From: Immersiella caudata
Taxonomy: Eukaryota > Ascomycota > Sordariomycetes > Sordariales > Lasiosphaeriaceae
Direction of reading: 5' to 3'
NCBI GenBank assembly: GCA_030512335.1
Contig: JAULSU010000007.1
Location: 2,914,001-2,978,000, forward strand
Length of the DNA stretch: 64,000 nucleotides
Shown: positions 10,974 to 21,613 of the stretch, piece by piece
Layout: every line of letters starts with the position of its first letter
How positions within the stretch are numbered: position 1 is the stretch's first letter
Program-made: the position numbers and the translations under genes
The notes under the pieces: generated by a model
What the model was told of the DNA's origin: nothing
The model's database searches: none
Seen by the model: only the letters and a program-made list of their open reading frames with translations

Positions 10974-13900
10974 ATGGCGTCGAGCGATAATCACTACGGC
11001 GGCGACTCCGAGTCGGATGACGACAACTTCAACCCAGCCCCGGCCGACGTTTCCGACGACGAGGGCGACAATGCCAGCAAGAACCAACAGACTAGCAGCC
11101 CCGCGCCAGATGACGACCAGCGATACTCGCGCCCAGCGGGCGGCGCGGCATCAAAACGCCCCATTCAGTTGACGCGCGACGACGAAGACGATGAAGAGAA
11201 CGAAGAGGAAGAGGAAGAAGATGAGGACGGTGGCGGTCAGCAGAATCTTGATGACGACGAAGAAGAGGAAGACGATGAGGACGAGGATGATGTCCAAGGG
11301 GTGAGTCTCGCGTCCCCTCTCGCTGCGCTTGCGTTCCTGCAAGCTGGCGCACTCTGGCCCCACGGTCTCCGCGCGCTGCTGCAGTGCTCCTGCCTAGTTT
11401 TTACACTTTTGCGCGATTTCTGACTCACCGCTGCAGGGCCACCGACGGAAGCGTCGCAGAGACCGCCGTGCTGCCTTCTTCGATATCGAGGCCGAAGTCG
11501 ACGACGAAGATGAAGGTGAGGATGACGAAAAAGAGGGTGAAGAAATAGAAGACTTTATCGACCACGATGATCATCCCGACGACATTGCCGAGAGCGGCCG
11601 CCTCAACGATGATAGGAGACACCGCGAGCTGGACCGCCGGCGAGAGATGGAAGCCAGCCTCGATGCTGAGAAGCAAGCCGAGATTCTGCGAGAGCGCTAC
11701 GGCAAACGTGCGCCCGCCCGCGGACTGAACGACTCAGCCGTGGTACCCCGACGTCTGCTACTGCCTAGTGTAGAGGATCCCAGCATCTGGGCTGTGCGGT
11801 GTAAAGAAGGCAAGGAGCGGGAGGTTGTCTTCTCGATCATGCGCCGCGTCGAGGAGCGGCTCGGCACCAAGAACGAAGTCCCCATTATTTCAGCCTTTGA
11901 GCGCGGCGGTACCAACTCGGTCATGAAGGGGTACATTTATGTTGAGGCTCAACGACAGAACGACATCATGATCGCTCTCGACGGCGTGCTTAATGTGTAC
12001 CCGAGGACGAAGATGATTCTCGTTGAGATCAAGGACATGCCCGACCTGTTGCGTGTCATCAAGACCCCCAACCTGGAGCCGGGCGCCTGGGTTCGGCTCC
12101 GAAAGCCGGCGAAGCACGCGGGTGATCTCGCGCAGGTTATTGACGTGACCGAGAATGGCCTGGAGGCGAGAGTTCGCTTCATTCCCAGGTTGGATTACGG
12201 AGTAAGAGACGAGCCGCTTCTCTCGGCCGATGGAAAACGAAAGCGACCCGGCATGCCGGGGCCGCGCCCCCCTCAGCGCCTTTTCAGCGAGGCTGAAGCC
12301 AGAAAGCGGCACCCTCGAAACGTGCACGGAAATCCTCAGACAAACACGTGGAACTACATGGGTGAAGAATTCGAGAACGGATTCCAAGTCAAGGACATCA
12401 AGATCCAGCAACTTGATGTCAAGGACGTGAACCCGACGCTCGAGGAGGTTACCAAGTTTGCCAGCGGCGCGGAAGACGGCACGGAGAACCTCGATCTCAA
12501 GGCACTGGCTGCCAGCCTCAAAGACGGCGTCGCGAGTATTGCTTACTTGCCCGGTGATGTTATTGAGGTGTACGAGGGCGAACAACGCGGCGTCATCGGC
12601 AAGGTCACAAATGTCCAAGGCGAGATTGTTACGCTGCAAGTGACCGAGGGAGAGCTCAGAGGCCAGAGCATCGAAGTTCCGAACAAGGGTCTCCGCAAGC
12701 GATTCAGGCCTGGTGATCACGTCAAGGTCATTGGTGCAAGCAAATACCGCGACGAGGTCGGTATGGTCGTCAAGATCCACAACGACCAGGTCACCCTTCT
12801 CACCGATCAGACGAATAACGAGATTACGGTCTTCAGCAAGGACCTCCGTGAAGCCGCCGACATTGGTGGACAGGGGTCCCTTGGCCAGTACTCGCTTCTT
12901 GATCTTGTCCAGCTTGACCCTACCACGGTTGGCTGCATTGTCAAGGTTGATCGCGAGTCTATGGTTGTCCTCGACCAAAACGGCGATACCAGACAGGTCG
13001 TTCCCTCCCAGATCACCAACAGGCTTCCCAAGCGAAGGGGAGCCGTGGCCGCGGACCGCAATGGCTCCGAAATCCGTCTTGACGATGTCGTTCGCGAGTA
13101 CGGCGGACAGCAGCGGCAGGGCAAGATCATTCACATCCACAGATCCTTCGTCTTCCTACACAGCCACGAGTACAACGAGAATGCCGGCGTATTTGTCACG
13201 CGCGCTAGCAGCGTCAACACAATCGCTGCAAAGGGCGGCCGCATCAACAGCCAGAGCGGCGGCCCAGACTTGACTTCGATGAACCCCGCCCTGAAGCGGA
13301 ACCCGGCAGGCCAGAACGCCCAGGCACCGAGAACCTTTGGGCCGGACCGCTCCATTGGCAAGACAGTGACTGTCAGGAGGGGCGGATACAAGGGCCTCCT
13401 CGGCATCGTCAAGGATGCCACTGATAGCCACTGCCGTGTCGAGCTTCATACCAAGGCCAAGATCATCACCGTTCCCAAAGCCGATCTTGCGTTCAAGGAT
13501 CAGATTACCGGTAAGCCGGTCGACATGAACAGTGGCCGCGGCGGCTTTGGTGGTCGTGGACGCGGAGGCTTCAGCGGTGGTTCAGCCGAGTGGTCGGGTG
13601 GCAACAGGACGCCTATGGCGACCGGAGGTGGCGAGAGAACCCCCGCGTGGGGTTCAAAGTGTAAGTTTTCGTTCGGGCCATCACCACTTACATCGATACT
13701 GACTGTGATGTAGCGTCTACCGCACGCACTCCTGCTTGGAGCCGCGACTCTGGCGTGTCAGGGTCCCGTACCCCGGCTTGGGGCGACGGCTCTCGCACTG
13801 TCAACCCTTACGACGGCAGCCGCACCTCGTACGGAGGCGCAACATCTTATGGCGGCGGCTCCCGAACCCCTGCCTGGTCGTCAAGCGCCAAAACACCAGC

Positions 13901-14342
13901 CCACGATGGATTCGGGCACGGCTCCAAGACACCCGCATACGGCGGCGGTGACGCCTGGGGCAGCAAGACGCCTGCTTATGGTGTGTCGGCCCCGACTCCT
14001 GGTGCCAGTGGCAACGACGCCTGGGGATACACACCCGGTGCCAGCGGTGGATCTCACCCCTACGACGCACCTACCCCTGGTGCCGGTCTCGGCGCGCCAA
14101 CTCCTGCCGCTCTCAGTGCCCCAACCCCGGGCGCGTACTCGGCACCCACACCTGCCGCCGTCAGCGCTCCCACACCAGGTGCCTGGCAAGGTGGTTGGGG
14201 AGCGGACGCAGCTCCCACTCCTGCCGTGGGCGCGCCGACACCGGGTGCCAGCGGTGGCTACTACGGCGCACCGACACCTGCTGCGTACGGAGGGCCCGAA
14301 ACGCCAGCCCCGAGCGGAGCACGCTACGCGGATGACGACTAG
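10974..14342 (+). CDS. spt5: transcription elongation factor Spt5
   Basis: Spt5 (with Spt4, the DSIF/NusG-like factor) rides on RNA polymerase II and III and couples elongation to capping and processing. Exons 10974-11300, 11437-13660 and 13714-14342 give 1059 aa. In order: a very acidic N-terminal region (residues 1-190, runs of Asp/Glu), the NGN domain from about residue 225 (SIWAVRCKEGKEREVVFSI, then KGYIYVEAQRQNDI), and several KOW modules, such as PGAWVRLRKPAKHAGDLAQV, PGDVIEVYEGEQRGVIGKV, RPGDHVKVIGASKYRDEVG and GKTVTVRRGGYKGLLGIV. A Gly/Arg segment precedes the C-terminal repeat region in exon 3, with many TPAW, TPAY and TPGA units that are kinase targets. Both introns lie where the flanking frame demands them. 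Long antisense frames inside this gene are shadows. Confidence 0.96.
13714..14330 (+). repeat. Spt5 C-terminal Thr-Pro repeat region
   Basis: Imperfect repeated codons encode a ladder of S/T-P units: SRTPAW, SKTPAY, APTPGA and APTPAA. The first half is Trp/Tyr-type, the second half alternates TPGA and TPAA. It is the substrate region for Bur1/Cdk9-type kinases in known Spt5 proteins. Confidence 0.8.
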
Positions 14343-15068
14343 AGGGCGCAAACATAGGATGATACATGGGGATAAAAGATGCTGTGAAATGGGTCAAGGC
14401 GTTTGGTTTGGGCTTGAGCCGGCAGGCGGGAAAGCCGTGTAACAAATTTCGTGTGTGTTGAGTCGTTACAGAGGCGTCGGGAACGAAGAGCGGGAAAACT
14501 GGTAGTCAGTGCTTGTTTCAAGCATAGACACCAAATCACATTTCAGTAGTTCAATATCAACTACATCACTTCAAACAAACGCCACAAACACCTACTTACT
14601 TGCATAGTTCAACGCCGACATTTCGCTTTTCATCACAAGCCCTTGCGCCAAGGTCATTTCACGTCATTAGCAGTCATAGACCACATCGAAGTTGGTGATC
14701 AACAGTCTTATTATTTTGTATGTAGGATCCCACCCAATCCAAACTCCTTCCCATCTGGGTATCGGAATAACCCATCCTAACAGCAAGGAGATCTATCTAA
14801 GTATCCATCTCTTTTTGTTGGTACTTACCTTTCCAGAGAACCCAGCTCTCTGTCTTCTTGTGATCCACATCAACCCAGCGCCTATCAAATGCCGCCAGGC
14901 TCATTCACACACACCCCTTTCTTCACCTACCTTTATCCCCCTTTATCTTCCCCGTCCAGCCAGCCAGCCATGGGCAACTTGAAAGCAATGAGTAACTCAT
15001 CAAAGAGCACCCCCGAGTTTGTAAGATGAGTCCCTAGAAAACCCACCTCAGCTCAACTCTGACTGGAT
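14343..15068. other. intergenic region after spt5
   Basis: Convergent 3' space between spt5 and the small minus-strand gene. Sequence is A/C-rich; no supported gene was seen. Confidence 0.5.
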
Positions 15069-15245
15069 TTAAGCGCACTTCATGCAAGCAAGGAGATCGT
15101 AGGAATCACTGAAGCGCGAATCCTCCTCGGTCTGGAAATCAGGGCAGCCCGTGCTCTTCAGACGAGCGTACTCGCAGAGGGTACGAGTGGGTTCGATGAT
15201 GGTGGTGCAGCCGCACGACCAGCGACGGAATCCAGCCTTGCACAT
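15069..15245 (-). CDS. 58-aa cysteine-rich microprotein (Met-Cys type A)
   Basis: A short intronless frame encodes 58 residues with seven Cys at 2, 11, 13, 24, 34, 54 and 57, and no signal peptide. It begins M-C-K-A-G-F-R-R-W-S-C-G-C and ends A-C-M-K-C-A. The CxC and CxxC pairs suggest a small metal-binding or redox fold inside the cell. That is inference; I know no function for it. The gene is too short for usual gene calling, but several things support it. The codon use is GC3-rich. A TATA-like TATATAAG lies on the minus strand at 15481-15488. An apparent 5'-UTR intron donor (GTGAGT) lies upstream. The start shares its pattern with the gene at 26098-26518. A 23-base G run (C on the coding strand) sits 10 bp upstream of the start codon, in the leader. 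Confidence 0.7.
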   Translation of the reverse strand: MCKAGFRRWSCGCTTIIEPTRTLCEYARLKSTGCPDFQTEEDSRFSDSYDLLACMKCA

Positions 15246-15255
15246 TTTGAATGTT

Positions 15256-15278
15256 GGGGGGGGGGGGGGGGGGGGGGG
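15256..15278. repeat. 23-nt poly(G) homopolymer
   Basis: An uninterrupted run of 23 G on the plus strand, poly(C) in the leader of the microprotein gene. Length is likely to vary between strains and may carry sequencing error. Confidence 0.9.
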
Positions 15279-15480
15279 TGTTGCTGGGAACGGGTTTGGG
15301 GAATGGTTGGGAAGTTGAAGAAGGGTAAGGGTCTAGAGGACTCACCAGTGAGTTTTTGTTGGTGTTTTGAGGAGGTGGTGAAAGGGGCGAGGGCTCTAGA
15401 CTCTTAGGGAAGAGGGTGTTGTTGTTGTGCGAATGGGATGAGGATGAGAAGAAGATTGGATTGGGGAGAGGAAAGGGGAC

Positions 15481-15488
15481 CTTATATA
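15481..15488 (-). promoter_or_regulatory. TATA-like box for the 58-aa microprotein gene
   Basis: Minus-strand TATATAAG about 240 bp upstream of the start codon, leaving room for a leader containing a short intron. Assigned by position and sequence only. Confidence 0.4.
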
Positions 15489-15883
15489 GTGTTTGAATTG
15501 GTGATGTTTGGGGGAGAGTATTGATCATTGAGTTCTTTGAGTAAATGGAGCACAATCCACATTGTTAGGAGAAGTCGATGAATGCTATTGTTTGGGGTTT
15601 TATTATCAGGTCTTTGGGGGTGATTGTCATGGAGATAAAGGGAGAGATGATCATTGGTTCACCAACACAGAGACAAGTGCTATGTTGTTGCAGACAAAGT
15701 AATTCTTGTCAATGAGCCATTCAGGTCGATGGTTACTTTCACAATCAGAACACACATTGACCGTCAAACGCTCATCTCATAATAGTCATTCATACACATG
15801 GCAATAGACATCACTCTCCTATGTACAGTATAGCGATTGTAATCCGTCAAGCTTGATTTCCTGCCAAACCCCACCTGCATCCC

Positions 15884-16672
15884 TTAGCAAGTCTCAGCAG
15901 CCGGTCCAGGGGGTCTGTAGCTCGTAGGAACAGGGTAGTAGATGTTGATCATGATTCCGGGATCCGACGCCGAGTACGCGCCCGGGAATGCAACCAGGTT
16001 CTTCGGGCTGTACGTCCCAGTTCCGCCGCTGACGCTGATCTGTGCGCACGAAATATAGAACTGGGCTCCTCCTGCGCTGCCGGCAGAGTGGAGACCAATG
16101 TGCTCCGCACGAAGAAGGTACTCGCCGTCCTTGAGACACTTGGGGATGGTGACGCTGACGGATCTCGCTCCTGAAATATCTGTAAGCCTCCGTAATCAGG
16201 GGCAAGGGGCTCAAAAACTAACCATTGGACGGCCATGTCATGCCCCCTCCGAGTCTGGGCTGATCCTGGTAGATCTTGGACCACACATTGCCCTCGCCGC
16301 TCCACGTCTTCGCCGACTGCCCAGCGGGCACCTGGGCAATGTAGAATGCCATCGGCCCGGGGTGCGAGATGGACGCCTTGGCGTTGTACGGCAGAGCCTG
16401 GCCGGCCGTGACGTTGAGAACGCCGTTGGCGCCGACGCCGCGATTTCGCTCATAGCAGCGGATATCGGCCGAGTTGACGTTCGTCACGGGTCCGTTGCTC
16501 TGGAAGTTTGCTGTAGTTCGGACATACTGCCAGTCGGCCGAGCTCCCAATGCTGGGGAATATATCTGAGACCTCTTGTCAGTCCTGTCGTTCTTTAGCTC
16601 AAAAAAGGGGTGCAACTCACAATGTGCCTCCACCGCCGACACCAAGAGCGAGATAGCAATGCTGAACTTCAT
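15884..16672 (-). CDS. AA9 lytic polysaccharide monooxygenase (secreted)
   Basis: Copper enzyme that oxidatively cleaves cellulose or related beta-glucans outside the cell. Minus-strand exons are 16672-16621, 16564-16223 and 16170-15884; the product is 226 aa. The signal peptide is residues 1-16 (MKFSIAISLLVSAVEA) and cleavage leaves His17 at the mature N-terminus, the copper-brace His. The first intron falls directly after this His codon and its removal gives H-Y-I-F-P-S. The second copper His lies in SHPGPMAFYIAQVP; the axial Tyr lies in QFYISCAQI, and the conserved AEHIGLHSAG strand is present. Cys residues fit two disulfides. There is no cellulose-binding module, so this is a single-domain enzyme. 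A TATAAAA-type box lies about 80 bp upstream. The start and all splice junctions keep frame. Confidence 0.95.
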
Positions 16673-16751
16673 CTTTTCCAGGAAATAATCAATGTGTTCG
16701 TCTGCGTCCTCGTCGCACCAACTCCCGCAGGAACCAACCCGGAAAAACACT

Positions 16752-16759
16752 CTTTTATA
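16752..16759 (-). promoter_or_regulatory. TATA-like box of the AA9 gene
   Basis: Minus-strand ATATAAAA 80 bp upstream of the start codon, in the usual range for a strongly induced fungal secreted-enzyme gene. Called by position and sequence only. Confidence 0.45.
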
Positions 16760-17977
16760 TTTCCCCCCTCTCTGCATTCCACGCGTCAAGTCTATACTCA
16801 CGTAGCTTCCAAGTCCCAGCCAATACCCCCCCCCCCATCCCGCTTCCGCCTCCGTCATCAACCCCAAATCATCCTCACCACCGAACACGTGCGGGTAAAA
16901 AGACCCCGGGTAAACTGGTCCAACCACTCACCATGGCCCTGCAAATTGGGCATAACAATTCACGCCAACCGAGTCCCAGCAAATTGATTGCCACCTGATC
17001 TGGGGTGCGCCTGTATTTCGCCGTGAGGTGTGGAAGAAGAACCGAACCGACCGCGCAAAACCTGGGGTGCTGCATATCTTGGCGCGCCGCGATATTGCGG
17101 CGTGATTGCGTCCGTTCAAGCCATGAAGAAGATACTGCGGCCGTTGCGTGCGAGGTTTAGAGGGTGGAAATGAAGGGGGCGGAATGCGGAAGGGGAAACC
17201 GGGTTGGGCGTCTTGGTGAGTGCAAGACGGACTTCGGCAGAGGTGCGCATGTGGATGTTGGTCTGGCGCAGATTAATGTGCTCACGGGGAAGTGCCCAAG
17301 AGTCATGTAGTTGCTGGTGGCTGTGGGCTGCAGATGGGTGAACGGGTCGGCACTTGGTGTGTAAAGGGCTGCCGGGTGGAGAGCCGAGCCCGTGTTCCCG
17401 AATGTTCTTTTCACGAAGGGGGATTGAGTGGTGGAAGCCGGAGTGGCTACGAAAGCCGAGATTTATTGTATTTGGTTGAGTTTTGCCCTTGTCCGGGCCC
17501 CGACAGAAGGAGCGGACGACCTGGGATTTGGAAGAGTGGGTGTGGGTATCCCACACGGTGAGGGAGGAGCACCGAGTCTAAATCGCTGACTCTACTGCAT
17601 TTCAGGTCGAGAGCATATTCGAGCACGAGATCTTGAGGGCCTGGTATATTTCCCCTCCTGCATCCCAAAATCGCAAAGTGGATTCTTTGTCTGCTTGACG
17701 ACGAACAAGAGGACCGAAACAAAGGCAATGTGCATCTAATCAAAGGCCCCTCGAGGCTTTGTGTCCCGCTGAACAAAGCGCTTGTTGACACTACGAACAT
17801 TTTCAATCTGCCTACGATGAACGAGACACCGGCCACTGTACTTAAAGCATCGTTTTTTCACATCATCTCAGAGACCCCATTCCTGGTTCTACCTCACGAA
17901 TCTTTCTCGGTAAGTTGGTTCAGACTTACAAACAACACACTCGCAAGGTACGTTCCAATCCCGAACCAACACCGAAA
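16760..17977. other. intergenic region upstream of two divergent genes
   Basis: Divergent upstream region of the AA9 gene and the gene at 17978. ORFs on the minus strand (17116-17556, 17447-17836) lack any recognisable family or splice logic and were not called. Confidence 0.5.
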
Positions 17978-19048
17978 ATGTGTCTCGTTGAAGTCCTTCA
18001 CTTCCTCCCCACTTCCCACATCGGGAATATCCAAAAACTCGCGACCGAGCCCTTCACCGCCCACGGCAGGGGAGACTTCGTCGACCCCCTCGGCGTTCAC
18101 AGATGCGACTGCGGCGGCGAAAGCCCCATGCTTCCCATCAGCGCCGACTCCGAAAGTGCCCACCTGTCCCAATTCAGCCCTTGCTGTCATCACAACTGCT
18201 GCGTTAGCTGGACCAACGTCAAATATTGCCAGCTCTTCAACCGCAACGCGGATTGGGACAATGGTGATGGTGAAATTGACCTTCGACAGCTTCTAGAATT
18301 GCAATGTCCCAACTACCTCCTCGTCAACCTCTACCGCTCTCGGGCGTTGCTTGGATGGGTTCCTGACTCAGGCGTGGCAGAAGAAGCTACCGACGCCACC
18401 CCGGAGCTCAACATCGCGGGTATATTCTATCCCAACGAGCCCGTCGACCAAATCGGCGACTCCTCCCAGGACGAAGACGCAAATATCGTGTATGATGCTC
18501 TGTACCGCAACCGGATCGGCATGATGGAGAAAGCAGCGCAACTTTGGCTGGCAAAGGATAATCTCAAGAGGGTAAACGAAGCTGCGCTAAAGTGCCTAGA
18601 GGAATGGGAATACCTCTGGATCATGGAAGGGTGGTACGATGACACAATGGCTTCGTCCGACGCCTGTCACATCTTCCACGCCATCCAGGGTGAAGCACAC
18701 GCCGTCGCTTATTTGTACAGAGATTTCCTTTCTCAATTGGGCGTCACCTTGGATTGCCTGGGTCAATACCCTGAAAAGCAAGAAACCTGGACCGCACCGG
18801 ATGGGTCTCTCTCCGTCTCATATGGCCAACTAGAGATGAAGGACCTCACGACTGATGAAATTTTGAAACGGTACAGTGGGGGGCTGCTAATGTGGCCTCC
18901 CATTCATCGATGGTATCGCAATCTCAAGGACCGTGTAATCATCGCCGCGGAGGCTCGAGAGCGATATTGGTACCAAAGGGGAGAGAAGCGGATCCTGAGC
19001 CAGGATCATGAGGAAGGGCCACCGCGGAAGCGGCAGTGCGTGGCTTAA
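17978..19048 (+). CDS. Met-Cys Cys/His-rich protein, function unknown
   Basis: A 356-aa frame from the first true ATG (accgaaaATG). The N-terminus is M-C-L-V-E-V-L-H-F; residues 42-82 are rich in Cys and His (HRCDCGGE, FSPCCHHNCCVSW, VKYCQLF), consistent with one or two zinc-binding sites. The rest is acidic and Trp-rich with helical stretches (IVYDALYRNRIGMMEKAAQLWLAK, ALKCLEEWEYLWIMEGWYDD). It ends in a basic nuclear-signal-like tail, GPPRKRQCVA. I do not recognise a named family. No signal peptide or membrane segment is seen. An intron inside the first 80 codons cannot be excluded, since the sequence between residues 10 and 40 is less structured than the rest. A perfect hairpin lies 182 bp after its stop. 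Confidence 0.65.
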   Translation: MCLVEVLHFLPTSHIGNIQKLATEPFTAHGRGDFVDPLGVHRCDCGGESPMLPISADSESAHLSQFSPCCHHNCCVSWTNVKYCQLFNRNADWDNGDGEIDLRQLLELQCPNYLLVNLYRSRALLGWVPDSGVAEEATDATPELNIAGIFYPNEPVDQIGDSSQDEDANIVYDALYRNRIGMMEKAAQLWLAKDNLKRVNEAALKCLEEWEYLWIMEGWYDDTMASSDACHIFHAIQGEAHAVAYLYRDFLSQLGVTLDCLGQYPEKQETWTAPDGSLSVSYGQLEMKDLTTDEILKRYSGGLLMWPPIHRWYRNLKDRVIIAAEARERYWYQRGEKRILSQDHEEGPPRKRQCVA

Positions 19049-20120
19049 GATATCTAGCCAAACTGTTTCCTTTGTGTTCCCTTTGTCCTAATATATATGG
19101 GGCCCAAGTCCAGGCAGATGGTGATTGATTTACGCCGGCTCTGAGAAGAGCGAAGAGAATTGAATATAACAAACGCAATCCACAATAACGTGACAGAGAA
19201 GATGTGATGAAAAGGTGATAGTAGTGAGATTGTATCTCATGCCTGGAATACCCCAGGCATGAGATACAGTCTTGAAAGCCGGAAGGGATGTGTAACAGTC
19301 GAAGTCTCCACATGGGATGTCTCGTTACTGGGTTGAACTGGGAGGGTGAGTGTAGGGTCACCGAAGACAAGATGTTGCGCTCAGCAAGGAGAAGGAGGAA
19401 GGACGCCGAGGTACACCTCCGGGAAGGGATATTGGTATGTTGAAACTGCCCGGGATATACCGGTATGACATGTTCTGCCCGAAAAAAAAGCCATCGCCAG
19501 TCAAGAGACAGCCTCGGGCTTGAATAGGTAGGTTGCCTGAAATAAATGTTAAAGGAGTTTCTTTCGTTCCTCTTGCGATACGATTACATCATGACCATGA
19601 AGCGTCGCCAAGACGGGAGCACCCCTGACATTGCTCATTCGGAGCCTCAAAGGGGTTGAAGACCCGCAACATCGAATGCATGTCGTCATGGCATGCGATA
19701 GGCCTTCAACATATAATTCAGGGCCTCTAAAGTGCAGTCAGGCACTATTCCCGCTTGGGTGGTTCAGGGGCAAGAAGCAATGCCGCAGTGGGCCCAGGCC
19801 AGCCCTGCAAGGACGGGGCTGATCCCCCCGCATGATAAAAAGCCAAGACAGGCAGATCTCACGTCCAGGACGACACCCGTCGCTCGACATTGAGCCGGGC
19901 GTGCACGGCATGCGAGCAATGGAAAAATGGCAGCCAGAATTTGTCCGTGTGAAGTTGCATCGGCTGTTTAAAACACCGAGATGCTGAACCGGACAGATTT
20001 GGTGGCAGAGTTGGCGGACGTCATAAATGAAAGCTACCCCTTTGAACTGGTCGCTCTGATGGCCATGTCCACCGAGTGTAATCGGCCTTGAAGACGAACG
20101 ACGTGCTACCAACCTCTGCA
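19049..20120. other. intergenic region with a perfect hairpin
   Basis: Contains a 16-bp perfect inverted repeat at 19231-19268 and otherwise short incidental ORFs. The right end is the promoter of the GH79 gene. Confidence 0.5.
19231..19268. repeat. perfect 16-bp inverted repeat with 6-nt loop
   Basis: Left arm 19231-19246 (tgtatctcatgcctgg), loop 19247-19252 (aatacc), right arm 19253-19268, the exact reverse complement. It would fold to a strong stem in RNA of either strand. It lies 182 bp beyond the stop of the 17978 gene, so it may be in its 3' UTR, or it may be a relic end of a small inverted-repeat element. Confidence 0.85.
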
Positions 20121-21613
20121 ATGGCAAGGATGATAGCAACGTTGGCCTTTTTGGCCGTGGCGGTTCAGGATGCTGGAGCCGTGACCGTCGCAGTTCCGAC
20201 GCAAGCAAGGGCCGGAGGACTTTCGACCGCGCCCCTCGATCCCGCACCCGTTGGTGTTTCGCTCGAATTCTTCACCATGCCGTCTTACCTCACAAATGTA
20301 ACGGCCACGATGCAATGCCTGGAGAATTGGAAAGATCTGACGGGGGTCTGGCCACCGGTGCGCATCGGGGGCACGACGCAAGACCGGGCACAATACGATG
20401 CTTCAACGTCGGCATACGTGGTGTACTCCGTTGCCCGCGCAGCAGATGCGCCAATGACTCTGACGTTTGGACCCAAGTTTATGAGCCTGGCTGCGACGTA
20501 TCCGGGGAGTGTTGTGCTCGGGCTGAATCGGGCGAAGAACAATATCCAGAATACTATCGCGGCCGCAAAGGTTGCCGTTGCAGAGATGAAGAACTTGCTT
20601 GCCATCGAGCTGGGCAACGAGCCAGAGTGTAAGGACCCCTCGGCGCAAAAGAACATCGACGAGCTGACGGTTTGGCAGACTGGGTCAAGGATAAGCAGCC
20701 AATCGCTTCCGGGTCCTGGAACAATGTTATCGATCGGGCGTCCCAAAACGACTGGAATATTCGAGTCGGCAGCGCCATCGGGAAGACGAACATCATCCAG
20801 GCGGGGAACTGGAACGACTCGCCCCCTCAATGGGGCGCCGCCGGCCTCATCGCAACCGAGAATGCAACTGTTAGGCAGTACGTGCGGCATTATTCTCACC
20901 ACAACTACCCAGGAGGGAGCATTCAAAAATTGATGACGCACTCGACGACGGTTCAGAATGTGCGCGTTTTTAACGCAGACGTCGCGTCTGCCCTGGCAAT
21001 TGGCAAGGAGTACGTTCTCGGTGAAACGAACTCGGTGTCTGGCGGAGGTGCTGCTGGGGTGTCGCCGACCTTCGGTGCAGCTCTGTGGACGATGGATTAC
21101 ATCCTTCGAGCTACCATCAGCAACATCTCGCGCATATACTTCCATCAGGGCACTGTGGGAAACTGCCAGTACTGTTCCTGGGGCCGGTACAGCATGGGAT
21201 CTCCGTATTATGGCCAGTACATTGCTACGGCGTTCATGGCCGGAGCGAAGCACATCGCTGCGCTGGATGCCGGAACGACGAACTATGCTGCCTACGTGAC
21301 GTTTGACGCAGCGGGGGCACCGCTCAGAGTGCTCCTGTATAACTCAAATTATTATACGGGCGGTACCCGATCCAGCGAATCGTTCACTCTGACAGGCCTG
21401 ACAGCTGCGACAGTCAAGGCGAAGAGGTTGACGGCGTCAAGCGCAACCGCACGCGCCGACCAAGGAGGTGACATATCGTTTGGCGGGCAGACCTTCACCG
21501 ACGTGACTTGCAAGATTGCTGGATCCGAGAGGTACGAGACAGCGACGGTATCCGGAGGGCAGGTGACATTCGCAGTGAAGGCAACTGAGGCACTTTTGGT
21601 GTATCTACAGTGA
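20121..21613 (+). CDS. secreted glycoside hydrolase family 79 enzyme
   Basis: Probable beta-glucuronidase-type GH79 enzyme acting on glucuronic-acid-capped glycans such as arabinogalactan, outside the cell. Exons 20121-20628 and 20679-21613 (50-nt intron, GAG-T/AC giving Glu-Tyr) encode 480 aa. The signal peptide spans about residues 1-20 (MARMIATLAFLAVAVQDAGA). The (beta/alpha)8 domain shows VGVSLEFFTMPSYL, PPVRIGGTTQDRAQYD, the acid/base Glu167 in LGNEPE, and the nucleophile Glu285 in VLGETNSVSGGG. The C-terminal beta-sandwich (GH79C) runs from about residue 375 to the end, with YNSNYYTGGTR and EALLVYL. Family membership is well supported; the exact substrate is not readable. Without the intron the frame is broken exactly at the active-site Glu, which is strong evidence for the splice. 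Confidence 0.9.

Larger units (their letters stand above)
15246..15883. other. leader/promoter of microprotein gene and 3' space of the LPMO gene
   Basis: Apart from the G run, the TATA-like box and a likely 5'-UTR intron, nothing else can be supported here. Confidence 0.5.

Noticed and set aside
11890..13140. 416-codon minus-strand ORF
   Set aside because: It lies wholly antisense to Spt5 exon 2; its length is explained by GC-rich codon bias in the sense strand, and it has no domain of its own.
13755..14342. Separate gene in the Spt5 repeat region
   Set aside because: The frame continues Spt5 exon 2 across a good intron (13661-13713), and the TPAW/TPGA content is the known Spt5 tail.
17116..17556. 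146-codon minus-strand ORF upstream of the AA9 gene
   Set aside because: No recognisable domain, no signal peptide and not consistent with the divergent promoter arrangement.
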